This document shows, in pieces, positions 23,674 through 32,901 of a stretch of 64,000 nucleotides of DNA. Under the pieces are notes generated by a model that was given only the letters and a program-made list of their open reading frames with translations, was not told where the DNA came from and did no database searches. Source of the DNA: Bacillota bacterium (GTDB taxonomy: Bacteria; Bacillota; Clostridia; Christensenellales; Christensenellaceae); contig JAEYKI010000024.1 of NCBI GenBank assembly GCA_023408315.1, positions 166,904 to 230,903 on the forward strand, written 5' to 3'. How positions within the stretch are numbered: position 1 is the first letter of the stretch; each line of letters starts with the position of its first letter. A program made the translations under genes and the position numbers.

Positions 23674-24924
23674 ATGACCGAAAAAGAACCTTTATATACG
23701 CCCATTAAAATAGGCAATAAAGTATCGCCCAACCGTTTTGCACTAAACGCGATGGAATGCTGCGACGCGGACGAAAACGGAAATCCGAGCGATAAAACAT
23801 ACGAACGGTACGAACGCTATTTTCAGGGAGAAGCGGGCGTAATTAACCTGGAGGCCATCACCATACAGTATGAGAGCCGCTCCAGAAAGAACCAGCTTTC
23901 TATTATGCCGCGCAATGTGGACGCACTTAAAAAGTTTGTGGAGCATTTAAAAAAAATGAACCCAAACAATGTTTTTGTGTTTCAGTTAACCCATTCGGGG
24001 GAGATCAGCAATCCCTCGTTCTCGCAGCGCGTGCGCGTTACAAAGGAACCGTTGTACGGATATGAGGACGCAAGGCTTTTAACAGAAGAAGAAGTGGACG
24101 ATGTAGTGAATAAATTTGTGGAAGCCGCAAAAATAGCCCACGATGTTGGCGCGGATGGCGTGGACCTGAAGTTCTGCCACGGATACCTGGGTTCCCAGAT
24201 TTTGAGGCCTTTTAATAAGGAAAAGTGGAAGTATGGCGGGCCGTGGGAAAACAGGCGCAGGTACGCGTTTGATGTTACCGAGCGGGTGGTACGGGAAGTG
24301 AACGACAAGAATTTTGTGGTGGGATCCAAGGTATCCATATTTGAGGGATTTCCGGGCGGACAGGGAACCGCCGGACCGGATACTGCAGTGATGGACCTGA
24401 CCGAATCAATCGACCTCATCAAGGGGCTTGAAGCACGCGGAGCAGACTACATATGGCAGTCCGCGGGGTCGCCATCCCATACGCTTGCGCTTTCGCAAAC
24501 GGACCGCAAGATACCGGATCACGGATATTTCCATTTTTATTTTCAGAAGGTGTGCAGGGACAACCTGAAAAAAGAAACGGTGGTCATTGGTTCGGATTAT
24601 ACCATTTACCGCGACGGCAAGCAGGCATTCCAGGCCGTAAAACCGGAGAATAACACGCTGCGTTATTGGGGCAACAAAAACATTACGGACGGCGTGGTTG
24701 ATATCGTCGCGCTGGGCAGGCAGGCGTTTGCGGACCCCGCGGTACCAAAAAAAATGATGGAAGGCAACGAGAAAGACATTAAATGGTGCACGGCCTGCGA
24801 CAACTGCATAGAGTTCCTGATCCGCCAGGAGGCGGTGGGTTGCGCTACCTACAACAAACCATATGTTCAGCGCATGCTGGAGATACGCAAGGAAAAAGGC
24901 AATCTGAAAGAAAAACATACTTAA
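23674..24924 (+). CDS. Old yellow enzyme-type oxidoreductase with Fe-S motif, copy 2
   Basis: 416 residues, identical in length to copy 1 at 19254 and roughly 80-85 percent identical by eye. The N-terminal 60 residues differ most. The TIM barrel residues and the C372/C375/C378/C390 cluster motif are all kept, and the C-terminal tail EIRKEKGNLKEKHT is identical. The ribosome site is GGGAGG. Its own promoter, operator and long leader differ from copy 1, so the two copies are probably induced under different conditions. As in copy 1, the FAD/NAD domain is missing. Confidence 0.87.
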   Translation: MTEKEPLYTPIKIGNKVSPNRFALNAMECCDADENGNPSDKTYERYERYFQGEAGVINLEAITIQYESRSRKNQLSIMPRNVDALKKFVEHLKKMNPNNVFVFQLTHSGEISNPSFSQRVRVTKEPLYGYEDARLLTEEEVDDVVNKFVEAAKIAHDVGADGVDLKFCHGYLGSQILRPFNKEKWKYGGPWENRRRYAFDVTERVVREVNDKNFVVGSKVSIFEGFPGGQGTAGPDTAVMDLTESIDLIKGLEARGADYIWQSAGSPSHTLALSQTDRKIPDHGYFHFYFQKVCRDNLKKETVVIGSDYTIYRDGKQAFQAVKPENNTLRYWGNKNITDGVVDIVALGRQAFADPAVPKKMMEGNEKDIKWCTACDNCIEFLIRQEAVGCATYNKPYVQRMLEIRKEKGNLKEKHT

Positions 24925-25000
24925 ACTGCTTGTTTTAAAGGTGCGGCCCCCACGCTGCCGCTGCTGGTATAAGCTTATTCTCATCCATTAATTGAATACG

Positions 25001-25029
25001 TTGACGAAGACAAAAAGTACGCGTATACT
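25001..25029 (+). promoter_or_regulatory. Promoter of a short attenuated leader
   Basis: TTGACG, 17 nt, TATACT. The predicted transcript meets a terminator within about 50 nt. Confidence 0.6.
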
Positions 25030-25051
25030 GTTTTTGTAGCGTAAGGTATGC

Positions 25052-25087
25052 AAAGGCGCTGATGACGTAAAGTGATCGGCGCTTTTT
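25052..25087 (+). terminator. Attenuator-like terminator
   Basis: The stem AAA(G)GCGCTGAT/ATCGGCGCTTT with one bulge is followed by five T. A four-codon frame ATG CAA AGG CGC TGA (25048-25062) runs into its 5' arm. It lies between the promoter at 25001 and the amidohydrolase gene. Confidence 0.55.
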
Positions 25088-25136
25088 GATGCATAAAGCT
25101 GGGGTGCAAGCGCGCATCCGCCGCTTTCCCGCAAGA

Positions 25137-25165
25137 TTGACATTTCATATACGCTGGATTACACT
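25137..25165 (+). promoter_or_regulatory. Second promoter, amidohydrolase operon
   Basis: TTGACA, 17 nt, TACACT, placed 16 nt before the start codon, so transcription from it would bypass the attenuator. Confidence 0.55.
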
Positions 25166-25181
25166 TGTATTGGGAGGAGCC

Positions 25182-26000
25182 ATGCTGATCGATTTCCATA
25201 CACACATTTTTCCGGACAAGATTGCAGACCGTGCCATTCAAAATTTATCCCGACGCGCAGGCGGCGCAATTCCGTATTATGACGGTACGAAGGAAGGCCT
25301 GCTTGCATGCATGCGGGAAAAAGGAATAGACAAATCCGTTGTTTTAAATATTGCAACCAACCCCGCCCAGATGCGGTCTGTGAACGATTTTGCGGCGTCT
25401 GTAAACGGCGGTTGCCTTGTTTCGTTTGGCTCCGTGCACCCGGATGCAGCGGATGTTTTGGATGAACTGGACAGGATTGCGGATTTGGGCCTGCAGGGAA
25501 TTAAGCTGCACCCGGATTATCAGGAGTTCTATGGCGACGATTCCAAGATGTGGCCGGTTTACGAGAAAATAGCCAAAAAAGGGCTGATTGTGGTTTTTCA
25601 CGCGGGCGTGGATATCGGGCTGTATCCGCCCGTGTACATGACGCCGCGCCGTTTGGCAAGCGCACTCGCGCCGCTGGAAGGCGCAACGGTGGTTGCGGCG
25701 CATTTTGGCGGGTATATGCTGTGGGAAGAGGCCCTGGAATGCCTGGCTGGCAGGGATGTATATTTTGATACGGCTTATTCCGCCGGAGCCATTCCGCCCG
25801 GCATTGCCCGGCAGATCGTTCGGGCGCATGGCGCGGACAGGCTTTTGTTTGGCAGCGATCTGCCCTGGAGCGACCCGGGGGAGGAAGCGCGGATGATTGA
25901 GACCCTGGAACTGCCGCGGGATGAGCTTGATAAAATTTTTTATAAAAACGCCCTTAAGATATTAAAACTGGAACCGGAGGTAAGATCGTATGCAAAATGA
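25182..26000 (+). CDS. Amidohydrolase family protein (amidohydrolase_2/ACMSD-like)
   Basis: 272 residues, starting MLIDFHTHIFPDKIADR at 25182 behind GGGAGGAG. A metal-dependent TIM-barrel hydrolase or decarboxylase: metal ligands are expected in DFHTH, FHAGVD, AAHFGG and FGSDLPW (final Asp). The pattern fits the ACMSD/amidohydrolase_2 branch rather than TatD. It overlaps the alcohol dehydrogenase gene by 11 nt, so the two act in one operon, possibly on the same small carbon compound. Substrate unknown. Confidence 0.85.
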   Translation: MLIDFHTHIFPDKIADRAIQNLSRRAGGAIPYYDGTKEGLLACMREKGIDKSVVLNIATNPAQMRSVNDFAASVNGGCLVSFGSVHPDAADVLDELDRIADLGLQGIKLHPDYQEFYGDDSKMWPVYEKIAKKGLIVVFHAGVDIGLYPPVYMTPRRLASALAPLEGATVVAAHFGGYMLWEEALECLAGRDVYFDTAYSAGAIPPGIARQIVRAHGADRLLFGSDLPWSDPGEEARMIETLELPRDELDKIFYKNALKILKLEPEVRSYAK

Positions 26001-27165
26001 CGTATATTACAATCCAACCAAGGTGATTTTTGGAAAGGGTACGGAACATTTGGCGGGGCAGGAAGTTGCGCGCTACGCCAAAAAAGTGCTGCTGCATTAC
26101 GGAAGCAGTTCCGCAAAAAAATCCGGCCTTTTGGACAGGGTAAAAAAATCCCTGGCGGAAGCGGGCGTGCAGGCGGTGGAACTGGGCGGCGTGCAGTCCA
26201 ACCCACGGTATAACCTGGCAATTGAAGGCGCGCGCATCTGCCGTGGGCAGGGCATAGGGTTTGTGCTTGCCGTGGGCGGCGGAAGCGTGATAGATTCCGC
26301 TAAAACCATCGCGTTTGCTGCGGTGGAGGAAGGGGATATCTGGCAACGGTTTTTTGTGAACGGGGAGCCGCACGCCAAGGCTTTGCCGGTGGCGGCCATA
26401 CTCACTATTCCCGGCGCGGGCAGCGAATCCTCTGACGGGTGCGTGATCACGCACGACAAGACCATGGAAAAGCTTGCCTCGGTGGGAGATGTGCTCCGGC
26501 CTGTATTCTCCATTTTAAATCCGGAGCTTACATGCAGCGTTCCGGCTTATCACACGGCGGCGGGCATTGTGGACGCAATGGCGCATATTTTTGAGCGTTA
26601 TTTTACTAAAACCAAATTTGTGGATACAACGGACCGGATGTGCGAAGGCGTGCTGCGGTCCCTGATGAAATATGCGCCTGTTGCGCTGCGTGAACCGGAG
26701 AATTATGATGCGCGCGCGGAGATTATGTGGGCGTGCAAAATTGCGCACGACAATACGCTGGGAATTGGCAGGGAGCAGGATTGGGCTTCGCACATGATTG
26801 AGCACGAGCTTTCTTCCAAGTACGACGTATCCCACGGGGCGGGATTGGCGGTTATATTCCCCGCGTGGATGAAATATGTATATAAGCAGGATATGGGCCG
26901 GTTTGTGCAGTTCTCCATGCGTGTGTTTGACGTGGAATACCGCGCGGACGATTTGGACTTTATGGTGCTGCAGGCTGTCAGCAGGTTTATGGCGTTTTGT
27001 GCCGGCCTTGGCATGCCCACCAGTTTGCGGGAAATGGGTATTATAGACAAATGCGAACTTCCGCCCCTGGCAAGGGCGGCCGCCGAACACGGAGGCGGGA
27101 GCGTAGGGCGCCTTATGGAACTGCGCGAGGCCGGTATTTTGAAAATATTAGAGATTGCTTTTTAA
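25990..27165 (+). CDS. Iron-containing alcohol dehydrogenase (butanol dehydrogenase/YqhD-like)
   Basis: 391 residues, ribosome site GGAGG inside the preceding gene. It reduces aldehydes to alcohols with NAD(P)H. Seen are the N-terminal YYNPTKVIFGKG, the nucleotide-binding AVGGGSVIDSAKTIAF, ILTIPGAGSESSDG, and the metal-ligand stretch with VDAMAHIFERYF and SHMIEHELSSKYDVSHGAGLA. This order matches the clostridial BdhA/BdhB and YqhD group. It is the second gene of the operon with the amidohydrolase; shikimate kinase follows after 11 nt. Confidence 0.92.
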   Translation: MQNDVYYNPTKVIFGKGTEHLAGQEVARYAKKVLLHYGSSSAKKSGLLDRVKKSLAEAGVQAVELGGVQSNPRYNLAIEGARICRGQGIGFVLAVGGGSVIDSAKTIAFAAVEEGDIWQRFFVNGEPHAKALPVAAILTIPGAGSESSDGCVITHDKTMEKLASVGDVLRPVFSILNPELTCSVPAYHTAAGIVDAMAHIFERYFTKTKFVDTTDRMCEGVLRSLMKYAPVALREPENYDARAEIMWACKIAHDNTLGIGREQDWASHMIEHELSSKYDVSHGAGLAVIFPAWMKYVYKQDMGRFVQFSMRVFDVEYRADDLDFMVLQAVSRFMAFCAGLGMPTSLREMGIIDKCELPPLARAAAEHGGGSVGRLMELREAGILKILEIAF

Positions 27166-27176
27166 TTGAGGGCTGA

Positions 27177-27668
27177 ATGAATATTGTACTGATTGGCATG
27201 GCCGGAGCCGGAAAAAGCACGCTGGGCGTGCTGCTGGCAAAGGCATTGGGTATGGATTATCTGGATACGGATATTGTGATTCAGCAGCGTACAGGCCGGC
27301 TTCTCCGGGAAATAATCGAAAACGAAGGACTGGACGTTTTTTTGAAAACGGAAGAACAGGCGATATTGGGCTTGGATGTTGATAACCATGTAATTGCAAC
27401 CGGAGGCAGCGCGGTCTATTCGGGCGCCGCTATGCAGGCGCTTCATAAGGGCGGAAGGATTATTTATCTGTATGTTCCGTACAGGGAAATTGAAAAGCGC
27501 GTGAAAAACATTAAATCGCGCGGGGTTGTATTAAAGAAAGGCAACAGCTTAAAAGAAGAGTACCGGGAGCGGGAACCGCTGTACAGGAAGTACGGCGATC
27601 TGACCGTAGACTGCACGGGCCGCGATGTGGAGCATTGTGTGGAAACAGTTCTAAAATACCTGAAATAA
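27177..27668 (+). CDS. aroK: Shikimate kinase
   Basis: 163 residues. It phosphorylates shikimate at O3 in the chorismate pathway. The P-loop is GMAGAGKST (about residues 7-15), DTDIVIQQ matches the shikimate-binding Asp, and ATGGSAV the conserved GG motif. The lid region with REREPLYRKY carries the conserved Arg residues. It is 11 nt after the alcohol dehydrogenase, so co-transcribed. No other aromatic pathway gene is near. Confidence 0.9.
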   Translation: MNIVLIGMAGAGKSTLGVLLAKALGMDYLDTDIVIQQRTGRLLREIIENEGLDVFLKTEEQAILGLDVDNHVIATGGSAVYSGAAMQALHKGGRIIYLYVPYREIEKRVKNIKSRGVVLKKGNSLKEEYREREPLYRKYGDLTVDCTGRDVEHCVETVLKYLK

Positions 27669-27714
27669 AGTTGAAGTCAGCATAAAAAAGCCATGTGCTT
27701 TTGCGTTTAAATAA

Positions 27715-28320
27715 TTATCTTGCGCCTTCGTGCGACAAAAACATGACTTTAAAAGTGCGGAGCACAATAATCACATCCAGCCTGAGACACCGCTTTTCTA
27801 TATAGGCAAGGTCGTATACAATTTTTTCGGCAGGGGAGAGGTCGTAGCCTCCGCTTACCTGCGCAAAACCTGTGATGCCGGGCAGTACCGCCAGGCGCTT
27901 GTCCCAATCGGGGATGGTTTTGGCAAATTCCAAATGAAAGATAGAGCGCTCCGGGCGCGGCCCCACAAAGGACATTTCGTGCCTCAGCACATTAATCAGT
28001 TGCGGCAGCTCGTCCAGCCTTTTTTTGCGCAGAAACCTGCCCACCTTGGTCACACGCGGATCATCCTCGTCTGCCCACTGGGCGCCGTCTTTTTCCGCGT
28101 CCTCGCACATGGAGCGGAATTTATACATCATATAGCTGCGGCCGTCCTTACCCAGGCGCTCCTGCGTATAAATCACGGGGCCTTTGGAATCCAAAGCGAT
28201 CACGATGCTTATGGCCAGAAAAAGTGGAGATAGTATAACCAGTAAAATAACCGCGGCAATATAGTCGATGATTGTTTTAATAATTATGTAATACATTTTA
28301 TCCGAAGACTCAGCCGACAT
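27715..28320 (-). CDS. Sugar transferase (polyprenyl-phosphate phosphoglycosyl transferase, monotopic)
   Basis: 201 residues. The ATG at 28320 follows TTGGAGAA, and the upstream TTG overlaps that site. It transfers a sugar-1-phosphate from a nucleotide sugar to undecaprenyl phosphate at the start of an exopolysaccharide or glycan repeat. An N-terminal re-entrant hydrophobic segment (about residues 15-40), then YTQERLGKDGRSYMMYKFRSM with the catalytic Asp/Glu region, RKKRLDELPQLINVL, MSFVGPRPE and PGITGFAQVSG, all family hallmarks. No other polysaccharide genes adjoin it. Confidence 0.9.
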   Translation of the reverse strand: MSAESSDKMYYIIIKTIIDYIAAVILLVILSPLFLAISIVIALDSKGPVIYTQERLGKDGRSYMMYKFRSMCEDAEKDGAQWADEDDPRVTKVGRFLRKKRLDELPQLINVLRHEMSFVGPRPERSIFHLEFAKTIPDWDKRLAVLPGITGFAQVSGGYDLSPAEKIVYDLAYIEKRCLRLDVIIVLRTFKVMFLSHEGAR

Positions 28321-28571
28321 GATATTCTCCAATATTCATAAATAGTCAATTCTTATTCTATCATCATGCAAATAAAAGTCAATTCATAATTTATTTGAAG
28401 AAAATTCACCAATTTGCATTGTTGCCGCGAAAGCCGTATGCCATATGCCCAAAAGAATGCTTGCGTATGCGGGCTGGAAACATGTAATATGAAAAAAAAT
28501 AATAAGTATATTGCGGGGCCGTTATTTTAGAATGAAGCACCGCGGCCAAAAGGAATCAAAGGGACTGGATT

Positions 28572-29441
28572 ATGCGTAATAAACTGGTTATGTGGATATT
28601 GGCGTCCATACTTTGCGTTACTGCGGCGGCGTGCTCGGCCCACGGGGACAGTCAGGGGGATGAGTCTTTGTTGACCTATGAGAACACAGAAGTGCAGCAG
28701 ACGGCGCAGCCAAACCAAAAGGAAGCGGACGCGGAAACGGAATGGCCTTCCGGGCTGCCGGATTTTTTGAAAAGCGGCCCGGGAGACATGAAGGTGGGCA
28801 GCATAGCCGGAATTGACCCACAAAAGGACAAGGTGGTGGCGCTCACGTTTGACGACGGGCCCAAGCCTTCTGTTACAAGCGAGGTTCTGGAGACGCTGCA
28901 AACATACAAGGCCCGCGCAACATTTTTTTTACTTGGGAACCATGTGGAACAGTTCCCGGCTACCACGCGGCTTATTTATGGCAGCGGTAACGAAATTGGT
29001 AACCACAGTTTTGGGCATAAGGATTTTAAAACGCTTACAACTGCCCAAATTCTGGATGAAATTAACCAAACCAACCAGGCGATTTATGAGACCGTGGGCG
29101 CCCGTCCTATATTGGTTAGGCCTCCGTATGGGAATATTACCCAAAAAATGGCCGGGGAAATAGGAAGGCCCTGCATCCTCTGGTCGGTGGATTCGGAGGA
29201 TTGGAAATACAAGAATGCGGACAGGGATTATAACCATGTTATGGACTCCATAAAGGACGGAGATATTGTGCTGATGCATGATATATACAAACCCACTGCG
29301 GAAGCGGTCTCCCGTATTGTGCGCGAACTTACTAAAAGAGGCTATAAGTTGGTGAGTGTTTCACAGCTCATACAGGTTGCCCAGGCGCGTGGCCAGAAAG
29401 TGGATGCGATTATACGCAATATAAAAAAGGCTGGAAATTAA
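28572..29441 (+). CDS. Polysaccharide deacetylase lipoprotein (NodB domain)
   Basis: 289 residues. The lipoprotein signal has its lipobox Cys at about residue 21 (TAAAC), followed by a charged linker. The NodB domain (about 90-275) shows VALTFDDGPKPS with the catalytic and metal Asp, GNHSFGHKDF with the zinc His pair, RPPYGNI and the final VLMHDIY His. The family removes N-acetyl groups from peptidoglycan or chitin-like sugars outside the membrane. It is monocistronic and a CE4 enzyme of usual length. Confidence 0.92.
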   Translation: MRNKLVMWILASILCVTAAACSAHGDSQGDESLLTYENTEVQQTAQPNQKEADAETEWPSGLPDFLKSGPGDMKVGSIAGIDPQKDKVVALTFDDGPKPSVTSEVLETLQTYKARATFFLLGNHVEQFPATTRLIYGSGNEIGNHSFGHKDFKTLTTAQILDEINQTNQAIYETVGARPILVRPPYGNITQKMAGEIGRPCILWSVDSEDWKYKNADRDYNHVMDSIKDGDIVLMHDIYKPTAEAVSRIVRELTKRGYKLVSVSQLIQVAQARGQKVDAIIRNIKKAGN

Positions 29442-29464
29442 AAAGCGGCGCTGGGCCGCAGTGA

Positions 29465-30052
29465 TCAGGCATGCTTTCCCTTGATTTTGGACCACAGGAC
29501 GATCATGACCTGCAGGGGTATACCGATACAGAATATAAGCAGCAGGTTGCTTTGCAGCGCCATCACATAGGCAAATGCCAGCATGGTCCACACAAGAAAA
29601 GAAAGTATGATGTGATTAAACAGCTTTTTTCCCCATATGGCATTGAAAATGAGAAGAACCACAAAAGAAGCGGGCACCGCGCCCGCGAACAGTTTCCAGG
29701 TATCCGCCAGTCCAAGCATATTCATAAAAAAGAACAGTATGGTTATAACCAGCCAAAGGCAGGATACGGCCAGGCAGGAGATCACAATGCGGTTGTTAAT
29801 GACGCGTGCCGCCTGATGGGCGGGTTTTTCTGTTTCCTTATGCTCTTCCTGCACCAGGTAATCCAGGCTTACGCCAAAAAGATCCGCCACCGATTTTAAA
29901 ACCTCAATATCCGGCAGTGATTCGCCGCGTTCCCATTTGGAAACAGCCTTATCCGTATAGTTGATTTTTTCCGCAAACTCCGCCTGAGTCATTCGCTTTT
30001 CTTTGCGCAGCGTGGTAATGTTTTTAGCTATGGCCGCTTTCAGATCGCTCAT
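29465..30052 (-). CDS. XRE-family regulator with membrane domain
   Basis: 195 residues, starting MSDLKAAIAKNITTL at 30052. The N-terminal helix-turn-helix (about 5-62) contains MTQAEFAEKINYTDKAVSKWERGES. A short linker follows, then four hydrophobic helices (about 88-190). The architecture of a DNA-binding domain tethered to the membrane is common in Firmicutes, and its signals are usually unknown. It is convergent with the deacetylase gene. Confidence 0.85.
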   Translation of the reverse strand: MSDLKAAIAKNITTLRKEKRMTQAEFAEKINYTDKAVSKWERGESLPDIEVLKSVADLFGVSLDYLVQEEHKETEKPAHQAARVINNRIVISCLAVSCLWLVITILFFFMNMLGLADTWKLFAGAVPASFVVLLIFNAIWGKKLFNHIILSFLVWTMLAFAYVMALQSNLLLIFCIGIPLQVMIVLWSKIKGKHA

Positions 30053-30272
30053 TTTATATCTCCGCGTATTTCTTGTTTTATTATACTTGAATACGCCCAA
30101 ACAAGCAAATAAACAGAAAAAGCGCATTAAAAAGCGCGCTCTACTCATGGTAGAGAGGCGTGTGTTTTTCTCTACTTTCAGGAATCATACAGTCGGGTGA
30201 CGCGGCGGCGCACGCGTGGTACCATTTAGGCAAAATAAAACCGTTAATTTAAGTGAGACAGGGGAATGTGGC

Positions 30273-30866
30273 ATGGATAAACAAAAGGTGCTTGGAAAAA
30301 TTGCAAAAGCCGTGCGCGTGATTACGGTTGCGCCCGTAATGGCGGCCATACTGATTGCCGTTTTGTATTGGCAGGCGCCAGGCTTCAGAAATTTGTACGT
30401 GTTGGGAATAAGTGTTTTGTTCTTGGTTGTTTTCCCTCTGCTGGCGTATCCGCTGCAACCGTTTATTCCCAAATTCAAGGACAAAGGCCGGGATGGGCAG
30501 AGGAACCTTGCCATGCTTTTTGCTGTTATCGGTTATGTGGCAATTGTTCTCATTGCGGTATTCATCAACCCGTCGCCAAACGCGTGGATCATCTACCTTA
30601 CGTATCTGCTCTCTGCCGTGCTGATTGCTTTTTTAAACAAAGTGACCCGATTAAAAGCCAGCGGGCATGCCTGCGGCGTTGCGGGGCCGGTGCTTGCGCT
30701 CATATGGTTTATTGGCGCAAACGCGCTTTATGGGCTTGTGTTTCTGGCGCTGGTTTACTGGGCGAGTATTCAGACAAAGCGGCATAAACTCTCCGAGCTT
30801 TTGGCGGGAACGCTGGTTCCCGGCTGTGCGCTTGTAGCTGCCATTTTAATTGTAGGCCGTATTTAA
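30273..30866 (+). CDS. PAP2-like integral membrane protein
   Basis: 197 residues, start at ATG 30273 behind AGGGGAA. About six hydrophobic helices. SGHACGVAG near residue 130 and RHKLSELLAGTLVPG near 170 resemble the SGH and C-terminal His motifs of PAP2-type lipid phosphatases, but the first lysine/arginine motif is weak (KFKDKGRDGQRN may stand in). A phosphatase role is plausible, not proven. It overlaps the convergent spermidine synthase gene by 4 nt. Confidence 0.6.
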   Translation: MDKQKVLGKIAKAVRVITVAPVMAAILIAVLYWQAPGFRNLYVLGISVLFLVVFPLLAYPLQPFIPKFKDKGRDGQRNLAMLFAVIGYVAIVLIAVFINPSPNAWIIYLTYLLSAVLIAFLNKVTRLKASGHACGVAGPVLALIWFIGANALYGLVFLALVYWASIQTKRHKLSELLAGTLVPGCALVAAILIVGRI

Positions 30867-31711
30867 AATCTGTCTCCCAGGGTTTCCAGAACGTAACGGG
30901 GCAAGGCAAAGGAGCCGGTATGCAGGTCTGTGGTGTAGTAGCGCGTGGGCAAATGAAGCCCGTTCCACCGGTCTGCCTGCAGGTCGCGCAGGGGATGCGC
31001 TTTTTTGGAAGAAAAGCCAAACAGCCAGTGCCCGGAAGCGTATGTGGGCATATGAAACTGATATACCCGGCAGATGGGGAAAATATCTCTGAGTTTCAGG
31101 TGGGTCCGCGCCATTTCCCGGGCGTCTCCACTGTAGAACGGGCTTTCGTGCTGGTTGATCAGAATGCCTTTTTCGGTCAGCTTTTTCTGGCAGTCTTGGT
31201 AAAAATCCGCGGTAAAAAGGCCCGCGCCCACGCTGATGGGGTCTGTGGAGTCCACAATGATAAGGTCATAAGGCCCTTCAGCCTTTTTTACAAACTGCAC
31301 GCCGTCGCTGATATGTATGTGCACCAAGGGGTTTGAAAAAGCTTCCCTGGAGCCGGGCAGGTATTCTTTACACAGTTCCACCACGTCTCCGTCTATTTCC
31401 GAGAGGTCTATCCGCTCAATGCAGGGGTAACGCAGCAGTTCACGCACGCCGCACCCGTCGCCGCCGCCAATCATGAGCACACGGCGGATATCCGGATTTA
31501 CCGCCATGGCCGGATGCACCAGCATTTCGTGATAAATAAACTCGTCGCGCTGGGTGAGCATCAGGATGCCGTCCAGAGTAAAGATGATCCCGAAATCATA
31601 TGTATCGTAAAAATCTATCTTTTGCATGGCGCTTTGCACGCTCGCAATATGCGATTTATAGGCAATGCTGAACTTGGTGTGCTTGTCGTGCTTTTCTGAA
31701 TACCATTCCAT
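30863..31711 (-). CDS. speE: Spermidine synthase (polyamine aminopropyltransferase)
   Basis: 282 residues. It transfers an aminopropyl group from decarboxylated SAM to putrescine. A methyltransferase-like Rossmann fold: the N-terminal domain YDFGIIFTLDGILMLTQRDEF with HEMLVHPA, then VLMIGGGDGCGVRELLRYP (dcSAM binding), IDLSEIDGDVVELC, and YDLIIVDSTDPI with the catalytic Asp. Length is typical. It is monocistronic here; speD and speA were not seen. Confidence 0.93.
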   Translation of the reverse strand: MEWYSEKHDKHTKFSIAYKSHIASVQSAMQKIDFYDTYDFGIIFTLDGILMLTQRDEFIYHEMLVHPAMAVNPDIRRVLMIGGGDGCGVRELLRYPCIERIDLSEIDGDVVELCKEYLPGSREAFSNPLVHIHISDGVQFVKKAEGPYDLIIVDSTDPISVGAGLFTADFYQDCQKKLTEKGILINQHESPFYSGDAREMARTHLKLRDIFPICRVYQFHMPTYASGHWLFGFSSKKAHPLRDLQADRWNGLHLPTRYYTTDLHTGSFALPRYVLETLGDRF

Positions 31712-31808
31712 CCGGGCCGCGACGCCGTCCTCTCCCTTTCATCTGTTTTTATTGTATCAAAAAACATGGCATGCCGCAACGAAGCCGGAAAGGTTTTTGA
31801 AAAAGCGT

Positions 31809-32189
31809 TTAAAGTATGTTGTGGATGCTGAGCATGTCAATTTTGTATACGTCGGACAGCGCGTATTCCACCTGGGAGAGATAGGCGGACGTTTGCTCCA
31901 GGTTTCCCGTTTTGGCATAGCTTTTCATTAAAAGATAGCATTTGGATACGCAATCCACCTGGTCGTGCAGCATAATGGACATCCATGTATCTGAATTTTT
32001 GTCCCATATGCGCCCAAATTCATCAATACCGCTGTTTACCTTCTGTACGTCCCTGGCGTTGATGGCTTCCTGTATCTGACGGGTTGCGCCCGTAAGCTCT
32101 TCATAGCTTGTTGAGATATACCAGTTTTGCAGGGAGGCGGAAACCAGCAGGATACAGAAAAGCGCGATGATCAGTATGTTTTTACCCAT
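31809..32189 (-). CDS. DUF4363-like small membrane-anchored protein
   Basis: 126 residues, starting MGKNILIIALFCILLVSAS, an N-terminal transmembrane or signal anchor followed by a helical extracytoplasmic domain. From memory it matches DUF4363 proteins, which typically sit beside a DUF421 gene. Its ATG overlaps the stop region of that gene by 8 nt, so they are translationally coupled. Function unknown. Confidence 0.75.
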   Translation of the reverse strand: MGKNILIIALFCILLVSASLQNWYISTSYEELTGATRQIQEAINARDVQKVNSGIDEFGRIWDKNSDTWMSIMLHDQVDCVSKCYLLMKSYAKTGNLEQTSAYLSQVEYALSDVYKIDMLSIHNIL

Positions 32190-32901
32190 TGTGTACCTCT
32201 GATTTGGATAGGGAAGCGCGCTTGACGCCGCCGTTTTTCTGCTGGATAAAAATTTGGTTTGTATCGTGAAGGCTTGCGTAAAACACACTTTTAATGTCGC
32301 TGATGCCCACGCGGGAAAGCGCTTTTAATACTGCCTGGCAATTAACGCCGCTCTTGTCCAGATTGTCTTTTTGAAACTTGCCGTCCATGATGATCGCATA
32401 TGCCAGGCTGACCGCTTTTATCTGCAGGTTCAGATCGCTTACGGTGGGAGGCGTTTTTTGTGCCACGGGAAAAACGCTCAGCTGTCCGTTTGTTTCCAGT
32501 ATGGCGTACTCCACCTCGCAGATATCCAGAAAGCCTTTGGAGCGCACCTGCTCCACCAGGTCGCTCAGCGAATAGTCCAGCCGTACCAGTTCTTTCCGGG
32601 AGATTACGCCTTTGCTGATAAGTATACTGGGTTTGCTGCAGATGAGCTTTTTTACAAAATCGCTTTTCAGAGAAATACGTGTAATAATAAAATATAAAAG
32701 CATCAGCGTAACTGCGGATATAAGCCCGTACGAAAGCGGGGTGCCAGGCGTATCCATTGGTTTGGCAGTAACTTCCGCAATCAGCAGGGCCAGCACCAGT
32801 TCATACGGCTGCAGCTGTGCGATCTGGCGTTTGCCCATGATGCGCATGGCAGCCACAATGGTAAAATAGATGATGATTGTTTTGAGTATGGTATTAAACA
32901 T
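32182..32901 (-). CDS. DUF421 (YetF/YcaP-like) membrane protein
   Basis: 239 residues, starting MFNTILKTIIIYFTIVAAMR at 32901 after GGAGGG. Three N-terminal transmembrane helices (to about residue 85) include MRIMGKRQIAQLQPYELVL, the family signature. A cytoplasmic domain follows with SKPSILISKGVI and LDYSLSDLVEQVRSKGF. The YetF family is linked to spore and envelope functions, but the molecular role is not established. It is first in a two-gene operon with the DUF4363-like gene. Confidence 0.88.
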   Translation of the reverse strand: MFNTILKTIIIYFTIVAAMRIMGKRQIAQLQPYELVLALLIAEVTAKPMDTPGTPLSYGLISAVTLMLLYFIITRISLKSDFVKKLICSKPSILISKGVISRKELVRLDYSLSDLVEQVRSKGFLDICEVEYAILETNGQLSVFPVAQKTPPTVSDLNLQIKAVSLAYAIIMDGKFQKDNLDKSGVNCQAVLKALSRVGISDIKSVFYASLHDTNQIFIQQKNGGVKRASLSKSEVHNG

